A DNA stretch of 10,673 nt, taken from NCBI GenBank assembly GCA_020439485.1, contig JAGQSP010000008.1, positions 1 through 10,673 on the forward strand. Reading direction: 5' to 3'. This DNA comes from Acidimicrobiales bacterium. GTDB lineage: Bacteria; Actinomycetota; Acidimicrobiia; Acidimicrobiales; Poriferisodalaceae. Made by a program: the position numbers and the translations under genes. The notes beneath the pieces were generated by a model that worked only from the letters and a program-made list of their open reading frames with translations, made no database searches and had not been told where the DNA came from. Shown piece after piece: positions 1-6,805 of the stretch; the first letter of the stretch is position 1, and each line of letters opens with the position of its first letter.

Positions 1-2210
1 CCATAGTTGGACACATACAGGAGTCCGTCTGGGCCAAACGCCAGACCTGACGGGTCGGTCAGCGCCGGCGACCCGCCGGCGGGAACGAAGGCATCGATGA
101 AGGCTCCGGAAGACCCGTCGAACCGCAGTACCGCATCCGAGCCGAGCGAGGCGACGTAGAGGTTGCCGTCGGGGCCGAAGGCCATCTGCTCGGGCTTGTC
201 GAGCCCGCCGGATCCGCTGGCGACGAAGGTGACCCCGGAAAGTGCATCTGCCGATGGGAAGCGTCTGACGAGATCGTCCGCGTAGCTGGCCACATAGGCA
301 TCGCCGTTGCCGTCGAACTCGATCGCATGGGGGTCGGTGGCGCTGGATGTGAAGTCGCCGATCCACGTCCCGGTGGTGTTGTACTGCTTGACCTCGTTGC
401 TGCCGCCGCTTGCAACCCACAGGCTCCCGTCCGCAGCGATGGCGATGCCGCCCGGCTGGGACAGACCCCCCGAGCCTGCGGTTATGAACTCGCCCTGGGC
501 GACATAGCCCGCGTCGAAATAGACCACGTTGTTCGAACCCTCGTTGCTGACGAGTGTGCGTCCCTGAGGTGCTGCCAGAGGCTGCACCGGCTTGTCGCCC
601 GTCGGGAGGGCTTGGATGAAGTCGCCCGTGGTTCCGGCGAAGCGGAAGAGTTGGTCCTGGTCGTAGCCGGCGACCAGCAGATCGGCCTCGAACCATCGGC
701 CGTCTTCGTCGGTTGCCGAGACGGCGATGGGCTGGAAGCCCTCCGTCTGGTAGGTGTGGCTGACCGCTCCGCCCATCCCCGAGTAGGTCGAAATGGTCCC
801 GTCGCCCCAGTTGACGATCCATTGCGCGACCGAGTCATCGCCCGGGTCGCTTGCGGCGAGAGTGATCGAGTACGCCTGGCCAACGGTGCCGAAGCTGTCG
901 CCCGACACGGTCAGCGTGGGTGCGGTGTTGTCGATGGTCAGTGACGCAGTCGACTCGAGCCCGCTGGCGGTCACGCTCACCGTGTAGACGCCGTCGTCGT
1001 CCAGGCCCAGCCCGGACAGGGTCGCCCAATCGACCGTGGGGTTCTGGCCCGACACGTCGGGGGTGTCGTCACCGTTCAGGTCCCACGACCACGAGGCTCC
1101 GGCAGAACCGCCCGAGGCGCTGAGAACCAGCGAGTCTCCCTCAGACATCAGGTACGGCCCGCCCGCGTCTGGCGGGAGGGCATTGTTGTCGCTGCCCGGG
1201 CTGGATGGGCGCCCGGCGACTACGCCGTTGCTGGTTGTGGCGACCCAGCCGGCGCACCGTCCGCTGGCTTCGTCAGAGCCGGTCGGCTCCCAGCAGGCGC
1301 TGTCGTCGCCGTCGACCCCATTGGGGGTCAGCGAAACCGAAGTGGTCCCTGGCGCCAACGAAGCCCGATGTGTGTCGTCCCACATGTCCAATCCCGCTGG
1401 CGGAAGGTCGATAGCCGAGCCGGTGCCGAACACGACGATGTCGACCAGGTGGTTGTCGGCCTCGAGCAGCCACACGTCGTCGCCCGTGGCGCTGAGCTTC
1501 GTGGATGTGGACCCGACCGTGTACTCGAGGACATCGTCCGAGTCGATCACCGGGCTGGCTGCCGTCAGGCGGTTCAGCCATATGACCGCGTACGAGCCCG
1601 GCGCCAGCGTCGATGGCTGACCGCGGCTGTCGGTGGCCGGGAAGGTCCAAGCCAGGTCGCCGTCGAAGCCACTTCGGTAGTCGTCGTCCCACAGTTTCCA
1701 ACCGGTCAAGTCGATGCTGGCGCCGCTGGTGTTGTAGAGCTCGACGAATTCGTTGTTGTCGAGGATCTGGTGCGGCATCACCTCGTTGATGACGATCGAG
1801 CCGGCCAAGTTCGATTCTGCATACAGCCCCACGACCAGCTCGATCGTCACCGATCCCTGCATGGCGGGTTCGCCGTCGTCGGTGGCTGTGACCTCGACGT
1901 CGTAGGTGCCCTCGGCGCCGTCGGCCGGTGTGCCCGACAGAACGCCAGTAGGCGATACCACAACCCCGCTGGGAAGGCCCGACGCAGCGAAGGTGACGTT
2001 GTCGCCGTCGATGTCTTGCCATGTGAGGGTCAGCGGGGTCATCGGCGTCTGCTCGGCGCCGAAGACCTGGCCGGGGTCGTCGACTGTCGGAGCGTCGTTG
2101 CCGGCGAGCACCACCAGGGTCACGGTCGCCTCGTTGGAGGTCTGGCCGGCCGAGTCGTCGAACGTGTAGGTGAACCCGGTTGTTCCGTGCCAGTTGCTAG
2201 GAGGCAGGTA
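1..2210 (-). pseudogene. Downstream half of the HD-GYP/adhesin-like protein, cut off by an in-frame TAG (runs off window edge)
   Basis: This is the direct continuation, in the same frame, of the gene at 2211-4934 after its TAG codon. I read 736 open codons to the left edge with no further stop. It begins with YLPPSNWHGTTGFTYTF, which completes the tandem-95 repeat that the stop interrupts. Next are a putative-Ig repeat (about 2092-1840, with the typical LPSGVVVSPTGVLSGTP pattern), a lamin-tail domain (about 1806-1380, INEVMPH...NNEFVELYNTSG...IDLTGWKL), PKD-like beta domains (about 1185-665, including NWGDGT) and NHL/SMP-30-type propeller blades (about 665-1, repeated F/IxxDGxLYVAS units). 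It has no signal peptide or obvious ribosome site of its own, so it is unlikely to be an independent secreted protein. Either it is a dead fragment, or the TAG is read through or is a sequence error. The true C-terminus lies outside the window. Confidence 0.75.
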
Positions 2211-2213
2211 CTA
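2211..2213 (-). other. In-frame TAG interrupting a tandem-95 repeat
   Basis: The plus strand reads cta, so the gene strand has TAG. The flanking protein is NNGDGTF-stop-YLPPSNWHGTTGF. Members of this repeat family normally read GDGTF-x-Y-x-P-x-x-N-x-x-G, so the stop sits exactly on one variable residue with no shift in spacing. One base change from CAG, GAG, AAG, TCG or similar would explain it. Confidence 0.9.
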
Positions 2214-4934
2214 GAAAGTTCCGTCGCCGTTGTTGGTCAGGGTGCCTTGGGGAGGGGAGGCGACGACGACGATTGTCGACGGGTCGAATCCCCCGTCTTC
2301 GGGGTCGCTGTCGTTGTCGAGAACAGACCCGGTGGTCAGGGGCACGTCCTCGTCCGTGGTGAACGAGGGCCCCGAGTCGGAAGCCGCGGTGGGTACCTCG
2401 TCCACGTCGGTGACGGACACCGTTGCGTTCGTGGTGGTCGTCGCCGAGCCGTCCGAGGCGCTGATGGTGAGGGTGTAGCTGGGCTGGGCCTCGAAGTCGA
2501 CCGAGCCCGCCACGACGATGCTGCTTCCGCCCGCAATGGCAAATACGCCACCGGTGTTGCCGCTGGCGATGGACACCACGACGTTGTCGCCATCGACATC
2601 GCTGGCCGACACGCTCGCCACCACGGTGCCCGGCGCGGCGTTCTCGGTGACGTTGGGCAATGCCGAAACCGTGACCGTCGGCGTGTCGTTGACAGGCGTG
2701 ACCGTCACGCTCACCGTCGCCGACACGGGCGAGTTGACTCCGTCGCTGATCGAGTACGAGAACTGGTCGGTGCCGTTGAAGTTGGCCGACGGCGTGTAGA
2801 CCACACGATTGTTGGTGACTGCAGTCGAGCCGTTCTGCGCCCCCGACGCAGCCGTGACCGTCAAGGTGTCGTCGTCTGCGTCTTCGTCGTTGGCGAGAAC
2901 GTCGATGGTGATGTTGGAATCCTCGGCGGCCGTCGCGGTGTCGCCTGCCGCGCTGGGGCGCAGGTTGGGAGCGGTGGTGGTTGTCGCAGCTGTCGTGGTT
3001 GTGGTCGTCGGCGCCGCAGTGGTCGTAGTCGCTGGCCTGGTGGTGGTCGTGGTCGTTGGCGCCGTGGTGGTCGTGGTCGTTGGCGCCGTCGTGGTTGTCG
3101 TCGTGGTCGTGGTGGTTGTTGGCGGCTCGTCGGCGCGGGGCAGATTGGGGGCGACGATCTCGATGGTCACGACCGCCGTCGACCGTTCGCCTTCGGAATC
3201 GACGATGGTGTACTCGATCGAATCGGTACCCACGAAGCCGGGCTCTGGCTCATACACGATGCGCCCGTTGACCAGCCGCGCGGTGCCGTTGGCTGGGCGA
3301 CCGACCGATTCGATGGCAACCTCGTCGCCGTCGGCGTCGAAGTCGTTTGCGACGACGTCCAGGGTCGTCGAGCGTTCGGCCTCGCCCCGTACCCGATCGG
3401 CGCTGGCCCGTGGGGCGTCGTTGACCGCTTCGATAGTCAGCTCGACCTGACCCGCCGAACACTGGCCCTCGGGCAGGCACGCCTCGACCCCGATCGCGTC
3501 GGTGCCGTAATAGTCGGGCTCGGGTGTGTATTCACCGCTGACCTGCCACAGGCCGTCTTCGCCGCGGGTCGGCGAAGCGACTGCGTTGAACGACCCGTGC
3601 TGTGGGGTTCCCCACACCAGCGAAGGTTCGCCGGTGGCGTCGATGTAGACGGTCAGCGCGGCCGACTCGTCCTCGGCGAGCGTGACCGCAGCCTGGTGGA
3701 CCTCGACGATCACCGGTGCCGCGTCGGCCGCATCTATGGGCGCGGCGCTGGGTACCACGCCCGTGACCACAGATACAGCGACGCCGGTGGCCGCCGCAGC
3801 GGTGGAACCACCCGACACCAGACCCGTTGCCAGCGGTATGTGGGCCTCTGCCGTGCCGAAGAAGTTGGCCAGCCAGGCCAGCGGGCCGCCGACGGCCCTG
3901 ACCCGCCCCAGGCTGAGGTTCAGGAAGGCTCGCACCATCGCCGGGTCGAACTGGGTTCCAGAGCACTCGGTCAGCTCGTGACGGGCTGCCTCGGCAGACA
4001 GGGGCTTCTTGTAGCTGCGGGCGCTGGTCATGACGTCGTACGCGTCGGCCACGGCAACGATTCGTCCGGCGAGGCTGATGTCCTGCCCGCCGATCTTGTA
4101 GGGGTATCCCTTGCCGTCGTAACGGCAGTGATGCTGGTCTGCGGCGTGCACCCAGTCGCCCAGCCAGCCCCGAAGCGGCTCCAGGAACCGCATCGAGTTG
4201 CCGGGGTGACCCTGCAGAATCGCCCACTCCTCATCGGTGGGCTTGCGATCTGCGTTCAGAATGTCGGAAGGAACCGTCAGCTTGCCGACGTCGTGCAGCA
4301 AGGCCGCCCACCGCAGCTTGTTCATGTCGTCGGCGGAGAGGCCGATCTCCTCGCCGATCAGCTCCGAATAGGCCCTGACACGTTCCGAGTGGCCTCTGGT
4401 CAGGCGGTCGTGCTGGTTCAGTTCCTTCAGCAGCTGCACCAGGTACTCGCCGTGCAGGGTCTCTGCTGTCTGCTCGCCCCTAGCCGCTGCTTCTTCTATC
4501 GAGCGCAGCATTGCTCTGGAGTTCGAGCTGCGAAGTGTGGCCTTCGAGCGAGATGGGGCCTGGTCGGGGAAGACCAGGGTGAGCTTCATGAGGGCGACCA
4601 GGGGAGCAAACCGGCGCAGGAACCTGGTCAGCGCGTGGACGATCAGGTTCGCCGCAACGAACATGACGGCTGTCCAGATCCAGCGGTTGATTCCCAGTCG
4701 GTACGGGGGGATCAGCCACCCGGCCAGATACACAAACGCGGCCGCGGCCACGATGGGCAGCAGGAAGATCGCCACGCGCAGAGCGCGCGCAACGTTTGGA
4801 CGCGCCTTCCACTGCTCGACCTTTGCAGTGTGGCGTTCGGTTCCCTGTGTGGGCCCCTTGGACGACACACGTTCCCGATCGGCGAAACCGGCCTGGGTGC
4901 AAGGAAACCCGACGCTTTTTGAACGAATGTTCAA
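2211..4934 (-). CDS. Membrane HD-GYP phosphodiesterase-type protein with Ig/cadherin-like ectodomain (prematurely ended)
   Basis: A 907-residue product if started at TTG 4934. Two membrane helices lie at about residues 52-74 and 85-105. A cytoplasmic HD-GYP domain follows at about 160-345: GHSERV (H182), LLHDVGK (H214, D215), QGHP (H243), HH 268-269, DGKGYP (273-278), VADAYD and FDP. HD-GYP enzymes hydrolyse cyclic di-GMP to GMP/pGpG using a metal centre. The Glu that usually follows the HH pair is Cys270 here. A weak third helix (about 366-397) would export the rest: tandem-95/Ig-like repeats (about 411-502, 508-593, 657-750), a Thr-rich spacer (605-655), a cadherin-like repeat (751-846) and the start of another repeat, which stops at GDGTF. 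The start is uncertain: there is no good ribosome site before TTG 4934, and GTG 4868 (residue 23) is an alternative that would leave the palindrome at 4919-4934 upstream. The inferred role is coupling surface contact or ligand binding to cyclic-di-GMP turnover. Confidence 0.88.
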   Translation of the reverse strand: MNIRSKSVGFPCTQAGFADRERVSSKGPTQGTERHTAKVEQWKARPNVARALRVAIFLLPIVAAAAFVYLAGWLIPPYRLGINRWIWTAVMFVAANLIVHALTRFLRRFAPLVALMKLTLVFPDQAPSRSKATLRSSNSRAMLRSIEEAAARGEQTAETLHGEYLVQLLKELNQHDRLTRGHSERVRAYSELIGEEIGLSADDMNKLRWAALLHDVGKLTVPSDILNADRKPTDEEWAILQGHPGNSMRFLEPLRGWLGDWVHAADQHHCRYDGKGYPYKIGGQDISLAGRIVAVADAYDVMTSARSYKKPLSAEAARHELTECSGTQFDPAMVRAFLNLSLGRVRAVGGPLAWLANFFGTAEAHIPLATGLVSGGSTAAAATGVAVSVVTGVVPSAAPIDAADAAPVIVEVHQAAVTLAEDESAALTVYIDATGEPSLVWGTPQHGSFNAVASPTRGEDGLWQVSGEYTPEPDYYGTDAIGVEACLPEGQCSAGQVELTIEAVNDAPRASADRVRGEAERSTTLDVVANDFDADGDEVAIESVGRPANGTARLVNGRIVYEPEPGFVGTDSIEYTIVDSEGERSTAVVTIEIVAPNLPRADEPPTTTTTTTTTTTAPTTTTTTAPTTTTTTRPATTTTAAPTTTTTTAATTTTAPNLRPSAAGDTATAAEDSNITIDVLANDEDADDDTLTVTAASGAQNGSTAVTNNRVVYTPSANFNGTDQFSYSISDGVNSPVSATVSVTVTPVNDTPTVTVSALPNVTENAAPGTVVASVSASDVDGDNVVVSIASGNTGGVFAIAGGSSIVVAGSVDFEAQPSYTLTISASDGSATTTTNATVSVTDVDEVPTAASDSGPSFTTDEDVPLTTGSVLDNDSDPEDGGFDPSTIVVVASPPQGTLTNNGDGTF
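2970..3122 (-). repeat. Thr-rich low-complexity spacer inside the ectodomain
   Basis: Residues 605-655 are runs of threonine broken by AP, RPA and AA, encoded by ACC/ACG/ACA/ACT mixtures. Such spacers are common in secreted actinobacterial proteins, where they act as extended, possibly glycosylated stalks between folded domains. The mixed codons argue for selection on the protein and not for a pure nucleotide microsatellite. Confidence 0.8.
4919..4934. promoter_or_regulatory. Perfect 6-4-6 palindrome resembling a Gram-positive LexA (SOS) box
   Basis: TTGAACGAATGTTCAA has perfect TTGAAC/GTTCAA arms around a 4-base centre. It contains GAAC-N4-GTTC, the core of the Gram-positive and actinobacterial LexA operator, and the centre GAAT fits the R-N-R-Y pattern known for the Bacillus box. 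It overlaps the furthest possible start codon of the HD-GYP gene and lies 139 bases before the lipoprotein start, in the divergent control region. The LexA assignment rests on the motif only. Confidence 0.4.
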
Positions 4935-5061
4935 TGGCCTGGATTCGTTAAGAACTCGGCAAGGAGTCTTGTCGAAGGGTTAACGATCGCCCGAAGCGGA
5001 ACGATCACACCAGCAAGGGCATTTCCATGTCTCGAAACCGGCCTGATTGGGCCGGGCAGAC

Positions 5062-5068
5062 AAGGAGA
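5062..5068 (+). promoter_or_regulatory. Ribosome binding site of the spondin lipoprotein
   Basis: AAGGAGA lies five bases before ATG 5074. This decides the start against the upstream in-frame TTG at 5047, which would add nine residues ahead of a normal lipoprotein signal peptide. Confidence 0.8.
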
Positions 5069-5073
5069 GACAG

Positions 5074-6009
5074 ATGAGCTTGTTCAAGGCGTTCGCACTG
5101 GCGGTTGTGCTGGCCGTGGGTGCAGCTGCGTGCGGCGACTCGTCCGACGACGCGTCGACCACCACCGAGACCCCAACCAGCCTCGCCCCGGCCCAGGACT
5201 CGACGGCTGACGAGATGGCCGATGACATGGCCGATGAGATGTCTGATGACGAGATGGCCGATGACATGGCTGACGAGATGTCTGATGACGAGATGTCCGA
5301 TGACATGGCCGACGAGATGTCTGATGACGAGATGGCCGATGACATGGCTGACGAGATGGCCGATGAGATGTCTGATGACGAGATGGCCGATGACATGGCT
5401 GACGACATGACGGCGACCACGTTCACCATCCACATCGAGAACGTGTCGGAAGGGGCCGATGTGCCGACTCCCTTCGCCCCGGTCGTGGCCTACGCGGGTC
5501 ACGGGCCGAACCCGATCTTCGCAGTCGGTGAGACTCGCAAGGCGGCCGGGCTCGAGGCACTGGCCGAAGACGGCGACCCTGCATTGCTCGCCGAGACCAT
5601 CGGCGGCGTTGTTGGTGCGGTGCCAGACAGCGGCACCGAGCCAGGCCCGGCCTTGCCCGGCGACGGCTATCGCCTGTCGATCGAAGGCCACGAGGGCGAC
5701 TCACTGAGCCTGGCGTTCATGTTCGTACAGTCGAACGACTGGATCTTTGCCATCGATGCACTGTCGCTCTACGAGGACGGCATGCCCATGGATGGTGACA
5801 TCACCGACTACGTGATGATCTACGACGCCGGCACCGAGGCAGATCAGCCCATCGGGGAAGGCGCCGATCAGGCACCCCGCCAGGCCGGCCCCAACACCGG
5901 CGATTCCGACCCTGACGAGACCGTGCGCCTCGTGGGACCCGCCACCGGCCTGGTCCAGGTGACCATCCACGCCGGAGACATGATGGAAGACATGTCAGAA
6001 GAGGGCTGA
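5074..6009 (+). CDS. Spondin-domain lipoprotein with acidic Met-rich repeat
   Basis: A 311-residue product. Residues 1-20 form a lipoprotein signal peptide: K5, a hydrophobic core and a GAAAC lipobox with Cys20 as the expected lipidation site. A short Thr/Ser/Pro linker follows. Residues 45-112 are tandem acidic-Met units. Residues about 113-305 match the spondin N-type fold seen in extracellular proteins from bacteria to animals: FTIHIENVS, TPFAPVV, H-G-PNPIFAVGE, GLEALAEDGD, LAFMFVQSNDWIFA, GDITDYVMIYDAGTE and QAPRQAGPNTG. The protein should sit on the outer face of the cytoplasmic membrane. No bacterial function for this domain is firmly known to me; the eukaryotic domain has a C2-like, calcium-associated fold. 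It is transcribed away from the HD-GYP gene and towards the two-component pair, separated from the latter by nested inverted repeats. Confidence 0.88.
   Translation: MSLFKAFALAVVLAVGAAACGDSSDDASTTTETPTSLAPAQDSTADEMADDMADEMSDDEMADDMADEMSDDEMSDDMADEMSDDEMADDMADEMADEMSDDEMADDMADDMTATTFTIHIENVSEGADVPTPFAPVVAYAGHGPNPIFAVGETRKAAGLEALAEDGDPALLAETIGGVVGAVPDSGTEPGPALPGDGYRLSIEGHEGDSLSLAFMFVQSNDWIFAIDALSLYEDGMPMDGDITDYVMIYDAGTEADQPIGEGADQAPRQAGPNTGDSDPDETVRLVGPATGLVQVTIHAGDMMEDMSEEG
5206..5409 (+). repeat. In-frame acidic-methionine tandem repeat (13-residue units)
   Basis: After an initial ADEM, the region parses as 13-residue units of the form (A/S)DDMADEMSDDEM. There are three regular units, one enlarged by an extra ADEM, and a terminal ADDMADDM. 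At DNA level the unit is 39 bases, built from GATGAC, GAGATG and GACATG words with GCC/GCT and TCC/TCT differences. Near-identity makes it prone to expansion or contraction by slippage. The segment contains only Ala, Ser, Asp, Glu and Met, so it is strongly negative with Met every four or five residues. Confidence 0.9.
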
Positions 6010-6010
6010 G

Positions 6011-6070
6011 ACCCAAATCGGAACGATTTCGGAACTCCGCGGGTTTGGGTGGTGTCTGGACCCGCGGAGT
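6011..6070 (+). promoter_or_regulatory. Nested, partly exclusive inverted repeats between lipoprotein and response regulator
   Basis: Three inverted repeats overlap here. ACCCAAA (6011-6017) pairs with TTTGGGT (6044-6050). AAATCG (6015-6020) pairs with CGATTT (6024-6029) around GAA. ACTCCGCGGGT (6034-6044) pairs perfectly with ACCCGCGGAGT (6060-6070), an 11-base stem with a 15-base loop. No T-run follows, so it is not a classical terminator. The right arm of the long stem contains GGAG (6066-6069), a possible ribosome site for ATG 6074. It may be a terminator without U-tract, an attenuator or an operator. Confidence 0.5.
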
Positions 6071-6112
6071 CCGATGATCGTGATGGTGACGACGATGGCC
6101 GAGATTGAGACG

Positions 6113-6805
6113 ATGACAGCGCACGTTCTGGTGGTCGACGACGAACCGACCGTTCGCGCGGTCGTGGCCGAGTACCTGAGGCGCGACGGTGCCAGGGTGA
6201 CCGAAGTCGCCGACGGCCGAGAAGCCCTTGCGGTGCTGGGAGCCGACCGGCCCGATCTGGTGGTCCTCGACGTGATGCTTCCCGAGGTCGACGGGTTCAC
6301 CGTGCTGGAGAAGATCCGCAGCACCGGCGACCTGCCCGTGATCATGTTGACCGCTCGCACAGCCGAGAGCGACCGGGTCGCCGGACTCGACCTGGGTGCA
6401 GACGACTATGTCGTCAAGCCGTTCTCGCCCAGGGAACTCGCCGCCAGGGTCAGGTCGGTCCTGCGCCGCGTGCGTTCCGACAGCGGGGGAGTGGTGCTCG
6501 ATCTCGGACGCATCGTCATAGACGAACCGGCCAGAGAGGTCAGAATCGACGGCGCTGCGGTCGAAACAACCCCGCGCGAGTTCGAACTGTTGGCCTACAT
6601 GGCCAAACACCCCGGCCGGGCCTTCTCCCGTGGAGAACTTCTCGAGTCGGTGTGGCAGTCGTCGCCCGACTGGCAAGACCCGTCGACGGTTACCGTGCAC
6701 GTGCGTAGGTTGCGACGGATAGTCGAGCTGGACCCCGACTCGCCCAGACACCTCCTGACGGTTTGGGGTGTGGGGTACAGGTTCGATCCAGCCGGAGGTC
6801 AGTGA
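6113..6805 (+). CDS. OmpR/PhoB-family response regulator
   Basis: From ATG 6113 the product is 230 residues, a normal length for the family. The receiver domain (about 1-118) has the acidic pair D9/D10 in VLVVDDEP, phospho-acceptor D53 in VVLDVMLP, T80 in IMLTAR and K102 in VVKPF. A winged-helix DNA-binding domain (about 133-227) shows TPREFELLAYMAKHPG, SRGELLESVW, TVTVHVRRLRRI and LTVWGVGYRF. It should activate or repress target promoters once phosphorylated by the kinase encoded next. The start is uncertain: in-frame ATGs at 6074, 6083 and 6095 would add up to 13 residues. I chose 6113 because it gives the usual few residues before the DD pair; 6095 has GGTGA five bases upstream and 6074 has GGAG four bases upstream. 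The stop overlaps the kinase start. The specific regulon cannot be told from the sequence. Confidence 0.92.
   Translation: MTAHVLVVDDEPTVRAVVAEYLRRDGARVTEVADGREALAVLGADRPDLVVLDVMLPEVDGFTVLEKIRSTGDLPVIMLTARTAESDRVAGLDLGADDYVVKPFSPRELAARVRSVLRRVRSDSGGVVLDLGRIVIDEPAREVRIDGAAVETTPREFELLAYMAKHPGRAFSRGELLESVWQSSPDWQDPSTVTVHVRRLRRIVELDPDSPRHLLTVWGVGYRFDPAGGQ
6794..6799 (+). promoter_or_regulatory. Ribosome binding site of the histidine kinase, inside the regulator gene
   Basis: GGAGGT lies five bases before ATG 6805, within the last codons of the response regulator. It fixes the kinase start at 6805 and not at an upstream in-frame codon (6763), and supports translational coupling through the TGATG overlap. 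Confidence 0.8.

Noticed and set aside
2211..2213. TAG as a pyrrolysine codon
   Set aside because: Pyrrolysine use is not expected in this kind of organism and no pyl gene is visible. A single TAG in a beta-repeat surface protein is better explained by mutation or error.
1368..4922. A 1184-codon open frame on the plus strand, antisense to the HD-GYP protein
   Set aside because: It is in codon register with the minus-strand gene. Plus-strand stops would need TTA, CTA or TCA sense codons, which are rare in high-GC genes. Its translation is low-complexity and shows no domains, while the minus strand shows clear domains.
4935..5073. Divergent sigma-70 promoters for the HD-GYP and lipoprotein genes
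   Set aside because: I found scattered TTG/TAA words but no -35/-10 pair with acceptable spacing on either strand, so I call no promoter there.
5206..5409. CRISPR-like array
   Set aside because: The units are contiguous, in frame and without unique spacers; they encode a protein repeat inside a clear gene.
4980..5435. Minus-strand open frame encoding a Ser/Ile/Met repeat (MSSAISSSD units)
   Set aside because: It is the reverse complement of the acidic-Met repeat of the lipoprotein. The plus strand has a ribosome site, signal peptide, lipobox and spondin domain.
5005..5691. Minus-strand open frame with His/Ile/Val repeats
   Set aside because: It is another shadow of the same tandem repeat and spondin coding region, with no recognisable domain.
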